Below are positions 1 to 7,123 of a stretch of 64,000 nucleotides of DNA, one piece after another (position 1 is the first letter of the stretch; each line of letters begins with the position of its first letter). Both the position numbers and the translations under genes were made by a program. The notes under the pieces were generated by a model. It had not been told where the DNA came from, made no database searches, and saw nothing but the letters and a program-made list of their open reading frames with translations. Source of the DNA: Clostridium tetanomorphum (lineage in GTDB: Bacteria; Bacillota; Clostridia; Clostridiales; Clostridiaceae); NCBI RefSeq assembly GCF_017873215.1, contig NZ_JAGGKA010000016.1:1-64000 (forward strand), written 5' to 3'.

Positions 1-18
1 ATTAATTTTACCATAAGT

Positions 19-52
19 CTTTCACTCTTCCGAGTGGGAGATTTATTTTTTT
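19..52 (+). terminator. Terminator of an upstream gene outside the window
   Basis: CTTTCACTC (19-27) pairs with GAGTGGGAG (32-40), including G-T wobbles, around a TTCC loop. A T-rich run follows to 52. It would end a + strand gene lying left of the window. Confidence 0.6.
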
Positions 53-64
53 ATGCAAAAAAAA

Positions 65-102
65 CTGTCACACTAATTTTATAGTGCGACAGCCCCTTTT
101 TT
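65..102. terminator. Palindromic terminator-like repeat, short copy
   Basis: CTGTC-A-CACTA (65-75) pairs with TAGTG-C-GACAG (82-92), followed by CCCC and six T. An A-run precedes it, so it could work in both directions. The string TAGTGCGACAGCC recurs at the end of the larger palindrome at 20114-20207, which suggests a dispersed repeat family. Confidence 0.55.
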
Positions 103-191
103 GTATTTAAGAATTTTAAAAAATAGATAATAAATTGTAATATTACTTAATTATTTTTTAAAGATTAAATAATAAGATAATTGTTATAGTA

Positions 192-200
192 TGATATAAT
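192..200 (+). promoter_or_regulatory. Extended -10 promoter of hprK
   Basis: TGATATAAT is a perfect extended -10 (TGNTATAAT) with no good -35 box. Transcription would start near 207, just ahead of the hprK ribosome site at 222. Confidence 0.55.
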
Positions 201-234
201 GAAAAATATATGGTTTTTAATAAGGAGGAAAGCT

Positions 235-1164
235 ATGACAGTAACAGTAGAGGAACTTGTACAAGATTTAAAATTGGAAGTTATAAATAAAGGGGAAGAT
301 AATACAGAAATAACTGTTAGTGATATAAATAGACCAGGACTTCAATTTTCAGGATTTTATAGTTATTTTGCTAATGAAAGAGTACAGTTAATAGGAAAGG
401 CTGAATGGAGTTTTTTAGATGTAATGCAGCGTGAGATAAGAAAAAAAAGATTGAAAAAATTTTTTGAGTTTGAAACTCCATGTATAATAATTACTAGAAA
501 ATTAGAACCGCATACGGAGTTTATAGAAAATGCAAAAAAATATAATAGATGGGTTCTAAGGACAGAAAATATATCTACTAGATTTATTAGCAAACTTACT
601 AGTTATTTAGATGAAAGATTAGCGCCTGAAACTAGACTTCATGGGGTATTAGTAGATGTATATGGTATAGGAATTCTAATTACAGGAGAAAGTGGCATAG
701 GGAAAAGTGAAACTGCTTTAGAACTTATAAAAAGAGGACATAGATTAGTAGCAGATGATGCAGTGGATATAAAGGAAATAGATGGGAGACTTACAGGGAG
801 GTCACCATATATCACTTCTGGTATGATGGAAGTTAGAGGTATGGGTATAATAGATGTACCTGCGTTGTATGGATTAAGTTCTGTATTAGATACAAAGACT
901 ATAGGTTTAATAATACATTTAGAGCAGTGGAAGGAAGAACAAAATTATGACAGACTAGGCATAGACGGAGAAACTATGAACATTTTAAATGTTTTAGTAA
1001 GAAGGATAACCTTGCCAATAAGGCCTGGAAGAAATATTGCAGTTATTATAGAGACTGCGGCTGTAAATTATAGGTACAATCTTAATTCAGAAATAACTTC
1101 TGTAGATATTATAAATAGAAGAATGGATGAGGAGGCGAATAGGAGGGAAAGAAATGGAAGATAA
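235..1164 (+). CDS. hprK: HPr kinase/phosphorylase
   Basis: This is the bifunctional enzyme that phosphorylates HPr on its regulatory serine and removes that phosphate. It controls carbon catabolite repression and sugar uptake in low-GC Gram-positives. The 309-residue protein has the usual family length. A P-loop GESGIGKSE lies near residue 151 and the family signature EVRGMGIIDV lies further on. I chose ATG 235 because AGGAGG at 223-228 precedes it; an upstream ATG at 199 lies inside the -10 box. The 3' end overlaps the next gene by 11 bases, so the two are probably co-transcribed. Confidence 0.95.
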   Translation: MTVTVEELVQDLKLEVINKGEDNTEITVSDINRPGLQFSGFYSYFANERVQLIGKAEWSFLDVMQREIRKKRLKKFFEFETPCIIITRKLEPHTEFIENAKKYNRWVLRTENISTRFISKLTSYLDERLAPETRLHGVLVDVYGIGILITGESGIGKSETALELIKRGHRLVADDAVDIKEIDGRLTGRSPYITSGMMEVRGMGIIDVPALYGLSSVLDTKTIGLIIHLEQWKEEQNYDRLGIDGETMNILNVLVRRITLPIRPGRNIAVIIETAAVNYRYNLNSEITSVDIINRRMDEEANRRERNGR

Positions 1165-1705
1165 AAAAACTATAAGAAAAGAAATACTTAAAATAAGAGA
1201 TAGTCTTTCTATAGATGAGAGAGAAAAATATAATAAGGATATATTTAATAAAGTTATTATTAATAGTTATTATAAAAAAGCAAAGTGTATTTTTATATTT
1301 GTAAGTTATAAAACAGAAGTAGATACACATAAAATTATTAAAAAAGCTATTGATGATGGTAAAATTGTATGCATTCCTAAAGTAGTTTCTAAATCAGAAG
1401 GAATGTATGCAGCACAAATTGAAAAATTTAATGATCTGGAACCAGGAAAATATGGTATACTAGAGCCCAAAAAGCATTGTAAAAAAATAAATGAAGAACA
1501 AATAGATTTAATATTAACTCCAGGAGCAGTATTTGATAATAAAGGTGGTAGAATTGGCTATGGAGGAGGATTTTACGATAGATTTTTAGTAAAAACTAAA
1601 AAGAGTGCACCTAAAATAGCTTTGGCTTATAATGTTCAAATAATAAATAAGGTGCCTATGGATGAATTAGATGTTAGAATTGATGGCATAATATCTAATG
1701 GGTGA
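1154..1705 (+). CDS. 5-formyltetrahydrofolate cyclo-ligase
   Basis: The enzyme converts 5-formyl-THF to 5,10-methenyl-THF with ATP and so recycles a dead-end folate in the cytosol. The 183-residue protein carries the family's GGRIGYGGGFYDRFL substrate/nucleotide motif near residue 135. ATG 1154 is preceded by AGGAGGG (1141-1147); the longer frame from 1127 has no ribosome site. The gene overlaps hprK upstream and touches the corA-like gene downstream, which gives a tight three-gene cluster. Confidence 0.9.
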   Translation: MEDKKTIRKEILKIRDSLSIDEREKYNKDIFNKVIINSYYKKAKCIFIFVSYKTEVDTHKIIKKAIDDGKIVCIPKVVSKSEGMYAAQIEKFNDLEPGKYGILEPKKHCKKINEEQIDLILTPGAVFDNKGGRIGYGGGFYDRFLVKTKKSAPKIALAYNVQIINKVPMDELDVRIDGIISNG

Positions 1706-1713
1706 TATTTTGG

Positions 1714-2652
1714 ATGAAGGTATATGATATTTTGAATAATTTTCATGAGATTAAGAACAAAATAGAATTAAATAAAGGATATAATTGGATTTGGTGTTAT
1801 GTAGATGAGTTAAGTGACATTGCTAATGAATTTTCAATAAGCAATGAACATGTGGATGATTGTAGAGATTTTGATAAGGAAACAAAGATAGAGTTTGTAA
1901 AAGGATATATTTTTATAATATTTAATGTTTTAGATTATTATGATAAAGGTGTACATTCTAGAGAACTTTATATTTTTTTAGATAAAAACAACATTATAAC
2001 TTCTTTTAAAGAAGATTTAGATATATTAAAAGATCTATTAAGTGACGTAAGTAAAACTAAAAATTGTTTTATGCTTAAAGATAGCCCTAACCCATCAATT
2101 TTACTTTATTATATTTTAGATAGAATAATAGTAAAAAATTATAAGGTTATATCAGAACTTGAAGCTGAAGCAGATAAAATAGAGATAGCTATATTAAAAA
2201 ATCCAAAACATGAGCAATTAGATGATTTAATAATTCTAAGAAGACAAGTGTATAAAGTAAGGAAATACTTAAATCCATTAAGGTATATAGGGGATAGTTT
2301 GATAAGTAATGATAACTTTATAATAGAGGATTCATATATTGATAATTTTAAAAGTTTAAACAATAAGATAGATAAATTAATGATGTCTTTAGAAAGTTTA
2401 GTAGGAGATTTAGCCTTAGTTAGAGAAACTTTTGAATCGGAAATAGCAAATAAAAATAATGAACTGATGAAAATATTTACTATAATTGCAACAATATTTT
2501 TGCCTCTAAATTTAATAACAAGTATGTGCGGAATGAATATGAAACATGTGCCATTTAAACAGTTAGAATATGGATATTATTATGTTGTATTTGTAATGAT
2601 TACAATTTCAATCTGTTTAATATGGCTATTTAAAAGAAAAAAATGGTTATAA
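1714..2652 (+). CDS. corA: CorA-family divalent cation transporter
   Basis: This is an inner-membrane Mg2+ (or Co2+) channel of the CorA family, which works as a pentamer. The 312-residue protein has a long acidic cytosolic N-terminal region rich in helix. Two C-terminal membrane segments follow, and the hallmark GMN sits just after the first (TSMCGMNMKH). ATG 1714 follows GGGTGA at 1700-1705 with good spacing. A GTG at 1702 overlapping the previous stop is an alternative that would add four residues. Confidence 0.9.
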   Translation: MKVYDILNNFHEIKNKIELNKGYNWIWCYVDELSDIANEFSISNEHVDDCRDFDKETKIEFVKGYIFIIFNVLDYYDKGVHSRELYIFLDKNNIITSFKEDLDILKDLLSDVSKTKNCFMLKDSPNPSILLYYILDRIIVKNYKVISELEAEADKIEIAILKNPKHEQLDDLIILRRQVYKVRKYLNPLRYIGDSLISNDNFIIEDSYIDNFKSLNNKIDKLMMSLESLVGDLALVRETFESEIANKNNELMKIFTIIATIFLPLNLITSMCGMNMKHVPFKQLEYGYYYVVFVMITISICLIWLFKRKKWL

Positions 2653-2716
2653 GCTTAATATATTCTATATAAAATATATTTTTTATGATAAAATATATAT
2701 AATAAATACTGGATAT

Positions 2717-2757
2717 GGAGGTGAATATGCTCTAAAGAAATTAGAGCATTAAATATG
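2717..2757 (+). promoter_or_regulatory. Hairpin between ribosome site and start codon of the M18 aminopeptidase
   Basis: A strong ribosome site GGAGGTG (2717-2723) lies 31 bases before ATG 2755, too far for normal initiation. Between them ATGCTCTAA (2727-2735) pairs perfectly with TTAGAGCAT (2741-2749) around AGAAA. Folding removes 23 bases and leaves an effective spacer of about eight. The ATG inside the 5' arm opens only a two-codon frame (ATG CTC TAA). What is seen is the hairpin; the bridging role is inferred. Confidence 0.6.
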
Positions 2758-4164
2758 ACTGAAGAAAATAAGAGTTTAACTAAAAAGTATGAATATGCAT
2801 GGGAGAAATATTCTAAGGAAGATTTAGATAAAGTTTTTTCTTTCTCTGAAGGATATAAAGAATTTATGTCAAAATGCAAAACAGAAAGAGAATGTGTTAG
2901 TGAATTTATAATATTAGCAGAGAAAAATGGATATAAAAATATAGAAGAGCTTATTAAGAGTGGACATAAACTAAAAGCTGGAGATAAAGTATATGCTAAC
3001 AATAAAGGAAAAACTTTAGCATTGTTTTTAATAGGAAAAGAGTCTTTAGAAAATGGAATGAAAATATTAGGGGCACATGTGGATTCACCAAGATTAGATT
3101 TAAAGCAAAATCCGCTTTATGAAGATTCAGATTTAGCTTTATTTGAAACTCACTATTATGGTGGTATAAAAAAATATCAATGGGTAACATTACCACTTTC
3201 TATTCATGGAGTTGTAATTAAAAAAGATGGTACAGTTATAAATGTAGTTATAGGTGAAGAAGAAAAAGATCCTGTTATAGGAATTTCAGATCTTTTAGTT
3301 CATTTAGCTGGAGAACAAATGGACAAAAAATTAGCTAAAGGAATAGAAGGAGAAGATTTAAACATACTAATAGGAAGTATTCCTATAAAAGATAAAGATG
3401 CAAAGAATAGAGTAAAATTAAATATATTAAGACTTTTAAATGAAAAGTATAATATAGAAGAAGAAGATTTTGTATCTGCAGAATTGGAAGTAGTTCCAGC
3501 GGGAAAAGCTAGAGACTATGGATTAGATAGAAGTATGGTAATGGCATATGGACAAGATGATAGAGTTTGCTCTTACACTTCTTTTGAAGCTATGATGAAA
3601 ATGGAAGCTGCAGATAGAACTTGTGTAACTTTATTAGTAGATAAAGAGGAAGTAGGAAGCGTTGGGGCTACAGGCATGCATTCAAGATTTTTTGAAAACA
3701 CAGTAGCAGAAATATTAAACCTTTATGGGGAATATAGTGATTTAAAGGTAAGAAGAGCTCTTTCAAATTCAAAGATGTTATCTTCTGATGTTAGTGCAGC
3801 TTTTGATCCTAATTATCCTTCAGTAATGGAAAAGAGAAATACTGCATATTTTGGCAAGGGAATAGTATTTAATAAATATACTGGTTCTAGAGGAAAGTCA
3901 GGATGTAATGATGCAAATGCTGAATTTATAGCTGAAATAAGAAATATAATGGAAAAGCATAATGTTTCATGGCAAACTTCAGAACTTGGAAAGGTAGACC
4001 AAGGTGGTGGAGGAACTATAGCTTACATTTTAGCTAAATATGGAATGGAAGTTATTGATTGCGGAGTTGCATTACATAATATGCATGCTCCTTGGGAAGT
4101 AGCAAGTAAAGCTGATATATATGAAACTATGAGAGCATACCATGCTTTTTTAATGGAAGCGTAG
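2755..4164 (+). CDS. M18-family zinc aminopeptidase
   Basis: This is a cytosolic dinuclear-zinc aminopeptidase of family M18, which removes N-terminal residues from peptides. The 469-residue length fits the family. Metal-site motifs are visible: GAHVDSPRLDLK near residue 104, DDRVCSYTS near 264, DKEEVGS near 297, and ALHNMHAPWE near the C-terminus. ATG 2755 was kept although its ribosome site is distant, because a stop (TGA 2722-2724) closes the frame upstream and no other start fits. A single-base deletion in CTCTAAAG would instead open an N-terminal extension from ATG 2727. Confidence 0.9.
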   Translation: MTEENKSLTKKYEYAWEKYSKEDLDKVFSFSEGYKEFMSKCKTERECVSEFIILAEKNGYKNIEELIKSGHKLKAGDKVYANNKGKTLALFLIGKESLENGMKILGAHVDSPRLDLKQNPLYEDSDLALFETHYYGGIKKYQWVTLPLSIHGVVIKKDGTVINVVIGEEEKDPVIGISDLLVHLAGEQMDKKLAKGIEGEDLNILIGSIPIKDKDAKNRVKLNILRLLNEKYNIEEEDFVSAELEVVPAGKARDYGLDRSMVMAYGQDDRVCSYTSFEAMMKMEAADRTCVTLLVDKEEVGSVGATGMHSRFFENTVAEILNLYGEYSDLKVRRALSNSKMLSSDVSAAFDPNYPSVMEKRNTAYFGKGIVFNKYTGSRGKSGCNDANAEFIAEIRNIMEKHNVSWQTSELGKVDQGGGGTIAYILAKYGMEVIDCGVALHNMHAPWEVASKADIYETMRAYHAFLMEA

Positions 4165-4171
4165 AAAAAAG

Positions 4172-4219
4172 AGCCATAACTTAGATAGCAATAAGTAAGC
4201 TAAGTTGTGGCTTATTTCT
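4172..4219. terminator. Terminator between convergent genes
   Basis: AGCCATAACTTAG (4172-4184) pairs with CTAAGTTGTGGCT (4200-4212) through 13 pairs with one wobble, followed by a T-rich stretch. Confidence 0.7.
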
Positions 4220-4229
4220 CTTTATTTTA

Positions 4230-4709
4230 TTAAGAATCACTTGATTTTGAAACAATATAATTACACAAGTTAAACAGATTATAAGAAGAAGGAATCTTGC
4301 TCATATCTATATAATCCATTTCGTAATATCCATCCCAAGGATGAATGGATATGTACTTTTCATTATATATATTTATTACAAACTTTTCTTTTTTAAAAGT
4401 TAATAGCATTTTGTATGGAGGTTTATCCGGTAAATCTTTAGGAACAGAAATAAAATATTTTGTATCTAGGGAGCTTATAAAGTTTTTTATAATATTGAAA
4501 TTATCACTACTTAAATCTATTCCTTTGTAAAAGTTTGTGTCTACAATGTTGCATTTATAATTTTGTTCTGTATAAATAGTTTTAGCCAGCATATTAGTAT
4601 AATAAAAATTATTTTTTTTAGCCTTTTTTATGGATATGTTACTGCAAGAGCTAAAGATAAATGACACAATTATCAAAGATATAATAATGAAGTAATTTTT
4701 TTTATTCAA
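4230..4709 (-). CDS. Small lipoprotein of unknown function
   Basis: I do not recognise the family. The 159-residue protein starts with Lys residues, then a hydrophobic run and the lipobox FSSC near residue 21. It is therefore expected to be lipid-anchored on the outer face of the membrane. The rest is polar with many Lys, Tyr and Asn and no obvious domain. I prefer TTG 4709 because GGGTGA lies just before it; a GTG at 4718 overlaps that ribosome site. It stands alone and converges with the aminopeptidase gene. Confidence 0.6.
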   Translation of the reverse strand: MNKKNYFIIISLIIVSFIFSSCSNISIKKAKKNNFYYTNMLAKTIYTEQNYKCNIVDTNFYKGIDLSSDNFNIIKNFISSLDTKYFISVPKDLPDKPPYKMLLTFKKEKFVINIYNEKYISIHPWDGYYEMDYIDMSKIPSSYNLFNLCNYIVSKSSDS

Positions 4710-4805
4710 TTTAATCACCCTATCAATATTTATATTTGAAGAATATGCATATAATATAAATATTATTCATTAAATCATATTATGTATTAAGGAGAATAAT
4801 GATTA

Positions 4806-4834
4806 TTGAATATGTTTATAATAAATGATATAAT
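4806..4834 (+). promoter_or_regulatory. Promoter of the CsoR-family gene
   Basis: TTGAAT (4806-4811), a 17-base spacer, then TGATATAAT, an extended -10 at 4826-4834. The predicted start is near 4841. Confidence 0.75.
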
Positions 4835-4858
4835 ACCCATGTACCGGGTAAGGGTATT
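4832..4858 (+). promoter_or_regulatory. Putative CsoR-type operator
   Basis: AATACCC (4832-4838) and GGGTATT (4852-4858) form a perfect inverted repeat 13 bases apart, with a second CC/GGG pair between them. G-tract inverted repeats are typical of CsoR/RcnR/CstR operators. It overlaps the -10 box and transcription start, so autorepression is inferred. Confidence 0.5.
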
Positions 4859-4894
4859 GTTATACGTAAACTGTACATAGATAGGAGTGATATT

Positions 4895-5164
4895 ATGGCA
4901 AAGGATTTAGATGCAAAAAAGGATATTTTAAATAGACTAAAAAGAATTGAAGGGCAAGTAAAAGGAATAGAAAAGATGGTAGATAATGAATCTACCTGTA
5001 AAGAAATACTAATTCAAGTAGCTGCAATTAGAGCAGCTATAAATAAAGTAGGAACTTTGGTTTTAGAGAATTATGCAAAAGGATGTTTTAGAGAAGGACA
5101 AAATAGTGTGGGAGAAGAAAAAATAGATGATTTAGTAAGTACATTGACCATGTTTATAAAATGA
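4895..5164 (+). CDS. CsoR/FrmR-family transcriptional repressor with a Cys-Tyr-Cys site
   Basis: This is an 89-residue all-helical DNA-binding repressor of the DUF156 family, which senses copper, nickel, formaldehyde or persulfide. The family opening DILNRLKRIEGQVKGI is clear. Cys35 and Cys64 occupy the conserved thiol positions. Residue 60, which is His in copper-sensing CsoR, is Tyr. That disfavours Cu(I) sensing and is closer to thiol-only CstR-like sensors. No copper pump or sulfur enzyme lies beside it, so the target is unknown. Ribosome site AGGAG lies upstream of ATG 4895, and the gene has its own promoter, operator and terminator. Confidence 0.85.
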   Translation: MAKDLDAKKDILNRLKRIEGQVKGIEKMVDNESTCKEILIQVAAIRAAINKVGTLVLENYAKGCFREGQNSVGEEKIDDLVSTLTMFIK

Positions 5165-5184
5165 GCAAGAAGTTTGCTCATTTT
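5162..5184 (+). terminator. Terminator of the CsoR-family gene
   Basis: TGAGCAA (5162-5168) pairs with TTGCTCA (5174-5180) around GAAGT, then TTTT. The hairpin starts within the stop codon. Confidence 0.65.
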
Positions 5185-5199
5185 ATGTAAAACTTAAAA

Positions 5200-5643
5200 T
5201 TACTTAATTTTCTTCTTGTAAGTTATAAGTTTTGTAACAGAAGATACAAGAGCTAAAGCTAAAGCTATAGCACCAGCGATTATAAGAGTATTTAAGCCTA
5301 AACTTAATGATTTATTTATATTGCCATTGATTGATTCTAGCATAGTATAGTACATACCTCCACCAGGAACCAAAGGAATAATTGCACAAACTATAAATGT
5401 AGTGACAGGAGTTTTCAAGACTCTAGCCATTATTTCACAAAATATTGCTATAACAATAGCTGCATTAAAAAAAGATAAAGTATTAGATAGGTTATTTTCT
5501 AAAGATATTAAATAAGTAAACCAACCTAAACATCCACCAAGAGCTGCAAAAATTAAATTTTTACCTTTTATGTTAAAAATAATACCAAAACAAAAGGTTG
5601 CTATGAAGGCGTATAAAGAGTAAAGGATTACATTCCAATTCAT
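5200..5643 (-). CDS. Threonine/serine exporter subunit, ThrE_2/YjjB type
   Basis: This is the short half of a split ThrE-type exporter. The 147 residues are almost all hydrophobic, with about five membrane segments and the loop PLVPGGGMYYTML typical of the ThrE_2 (YjjB) part. The substrate is inferred as threonine, serine or a small organic acid, because the related E. coli YjjPB pair has been linked to succinate. GGAGGGG precedes ATG 5643. The start overlaps the stop of the partner gene by four bases (ATGA), so the two are translationally coupled. Confidence 0.8.
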   Translation of the reverse strand: MNWNVILYSLYAFIATFCFGIIFNIKGKNLIFAALGGCLGWFTYLISLENNLSNTLSFFNAAIVIAIFCEIMARVLKTPVTTFIVCAIIPLVPGGGMYYTMLESINGNINKSLSLGLNTLIIAGAIALALALVSSVTKLITYKKKIK

Positions 5644-6416
5644 ATAGAAACCCCTCCAAAATATTTAATCCACAAACTAAAAACAATACCACTCCCAACA
5701 GCAATAGCAATAGCTATCAAGAAGGCCTCAGCAGCCCTAGAAGTACCAGCTACTAAATCACCAGCAACAGAATCTCTTATTGCATTTGTTATTACAAGGC
5801 CTGGTACTAGAAGCATTAAAGAACCAATTACTATTTTATCTGTATTATCCCCAAAACCAATAGATGTACTTAGAAGAGCTATAAAAGAAGCAGTAGCACC
5901 TCCAATAGCATTTATAAAAAAAGTATTTGTTTCTATTTTGCTTAAGATTATAGAGAGAATCTGTATAACAAAACCGATGAATAGTGAAACGAAGAAATCA
6001 TTGAAATTACCTCCAAATAATAAAGTGAAAAAACCTGCTGCTATAGAGGATGCAATGATTAAAGTTTTATTACTATATTTATTCATATTAGTATTTATAT
6101 CATTTAAAGCTTTATCTACAAAATCTAAGGTTAAATCTTCAGAGCAAATTCTTCTAGATAGATCATTGACCTTAGAGATTTTGTCTAAGTCTATAGTTCT
6201 ATATGTTATTCTTATAACTTTTGATATGGTATTTCCATTAGTGTCAGTAACTGAAATGATTATTCCGGTGGGTGTGGCAAAGCTGTCTGAGTTTTTTATT
6301 CCATAGGAACTACAAATTCTTGTAACAGTTTCTTCTACTCTATATGTTTCTGCTCCACTTTTAAGCATAATTTCTCCAGCGAAGGCTGATATATGAAGTA
6401 TTCTATTAGTATCCAT
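5640..6416 (-). CDS. Threonine/serine exporter subunit, ThrE_1/YjjP type
   Basis: This is the long half of a split ThrE exporter. A cytosolic N-terminal domain of about 110 residues contains the family pattern LKSGAETYRVEETV and FATPTGIIISV. About five membrane segments follow, with MLLVPGLVITNAIRDSVAGD near residue 200. The 258 residues match the YjjP-like half. It works with the 147-residue partner immediately downstream on the same strand. GGAG precedes ATG 6416. An extended -10 lies 55-63 bases upstream. Confidence 0.82.
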   Translation of the reverse strand: MDTNRILHISAFAGEIMLKSGAETYRVEETVTRICSSYGIKNSDSFATPTGIIISVTDTNGNTISKVIRITYRTIDLDKISKVNDLSRRICSEDLTLDFVDKALNDINTNMNKYSNKTLIIASSIAAGFFTLLFGGNFNDFFVSLFIGFVIQILSIILSKIETNTFFINAIGGATASFIALLSTSIGFGDNTDKIVIGSLMLLVPGLVITNAIRDSVAGDLVAGTSRAAEAFLIAIAIAVGSGIVFSLWIKYFGGVSI

Positions 6417-6470
6417 AATATATCTCCATTTCGAATTTTTGTATATAAGAATAGATATAATTACTATTGT

Positions 6471-6479
6471 ATTATAACA
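6471..6479 (-). promoter_or_regulatory. Extended -10 promoter of the ThrE operon
   Basis: On the - strand 6479-6471 reads TGTTATAAT, a full TGNTATAAT element. No clear -35 is seen. Confidence 0.5.
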
Positions 6480-6541
6480 TATTTTTATGGTGTAATATAA
6501 TTAATATATAAATTATTAGCTAATATATTGATTAATAATAA

Positions 6542-6701
6542 AAACTTATAAAGCTTGAAAATCTTGAAGATATAAAAAACTTTACTGTTGAACAGGGATG
6601 GATTACGAATAAAAAAGGTATTATACAAGTATTAATAAAAGAGAGGGCTATATATAGGCGATGATGCAGTAATATATGGAAAAAAACAAATAGAAAATTG
6701 A
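6542..6701 (+). pseudogene. Decayed coding fragment
   Basis: One frame (6542-6664) reads KLENLEDIKNFTVEQGWITN and on, with coding-like composition. After a shift near 6652-6658 another frame reads GDDAVIYGKKQIEN and stops at 6701. There is no start codon or ribosome site. A hairpin follows directly. It looks like the 3' remnant of a gene of about 50 codons; the family is not recognised. Confidence 0.35.
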
Positions 6702-6730
6702 AATATTGTTTAAAATATATTTCAATTTAA
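6697..6730 (+). terminator. AT-rich hairpin after the decayed fragment
   Basis: ATTGAAATAT (6697-6706) is the perfect reverse complement of ATATTTCAAT (6717-6726). It sits where a terminator of the decayed fragment would be, though its T-tract is poor. Confidence 0.35.
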
Positions 6731-6870
6731 AGATAATATTTTACATTAAAATAATTCTTAAAATATATATTTTAGAAGAATATTTCTATAAATAATGTAA
6801 CAAAAAAACTTATAATAATTGCAAAATAAAAATCTTACGACAATAGTCAAAATTATCGGAATTACCCAAT

Positions 6871-6910
6871 AATTTGCATGGTTGCATGAATAAAAAAATA
6901 TATGCAAATT
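6871..6910. repeat. Inverted repeat upstream of rnf
   Basis: AATTTGCAT (6871-6879) and ATGCAAATT (6902-6910) are perfect reverse complements 22 bases apart. A TGCATG direct repeat lies within the left part. It is about 105 bases upstream of the rnf -35 box. Function unknown. Confidence 0.35.
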
Positions 6911-7014
6911 AATATAAATATAGAGGATTTTATACATTATTGTAGAATAATAAAATCTTTGATAGCATATACTTTGTGTTCCAGGGGTTAAATTTTAAAA
7001 ATATTTAAAAACTC

Positions 7015-7043
7015 TTGACATGGTTCGCAGAACAATTTAATAT
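7015..7043 (+). promoter_or_regulatory. Promoter of the rnfCDGEAB operon
   Basis: TTGACA (7015-7020), a 17-base spacer, then TAATAT (7038-7043): a strong housekeeping promoter. The 5' leader is about 75 bases. An imperfect stem between ATCGA (about 7065) and TCGAT (about 7100) lies in it. Confidence 0.75.
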
Positions 7044-7123
7044 TGAAGTTGGGCGTTATTATAAATCGACGGAATTGCTTATTAGTAATTTAATTCGATA
7101 AACTAATAGATTGGAGGGTCTTT

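Larger units (their letters stand above)
6417..7123. other. 707-base gap between ThrE genes and rnf
   Basis: This gap holds the ThrE promoter (6471-6479), a decayed coding fragment (6542-6701), an AT-rich hairpin (6697-6726), an inverted repeat (6871-6879 with 6902-6910) and the rnf promoter (7015-7043). A further imperfect stem, AGAGGATTTTAT near 6923 with ATAAAATCTTT near 6950, was seen. No intact gene or known riboswitch was recognised. Confidence 0.6.

Noticed and set aside
5938-6306. Open frame of 122 codons antisense to the ThrE_1 gene
   Set aside because: It lies wholly within a strong membrane-protein gene and shows no start signal or family motif.
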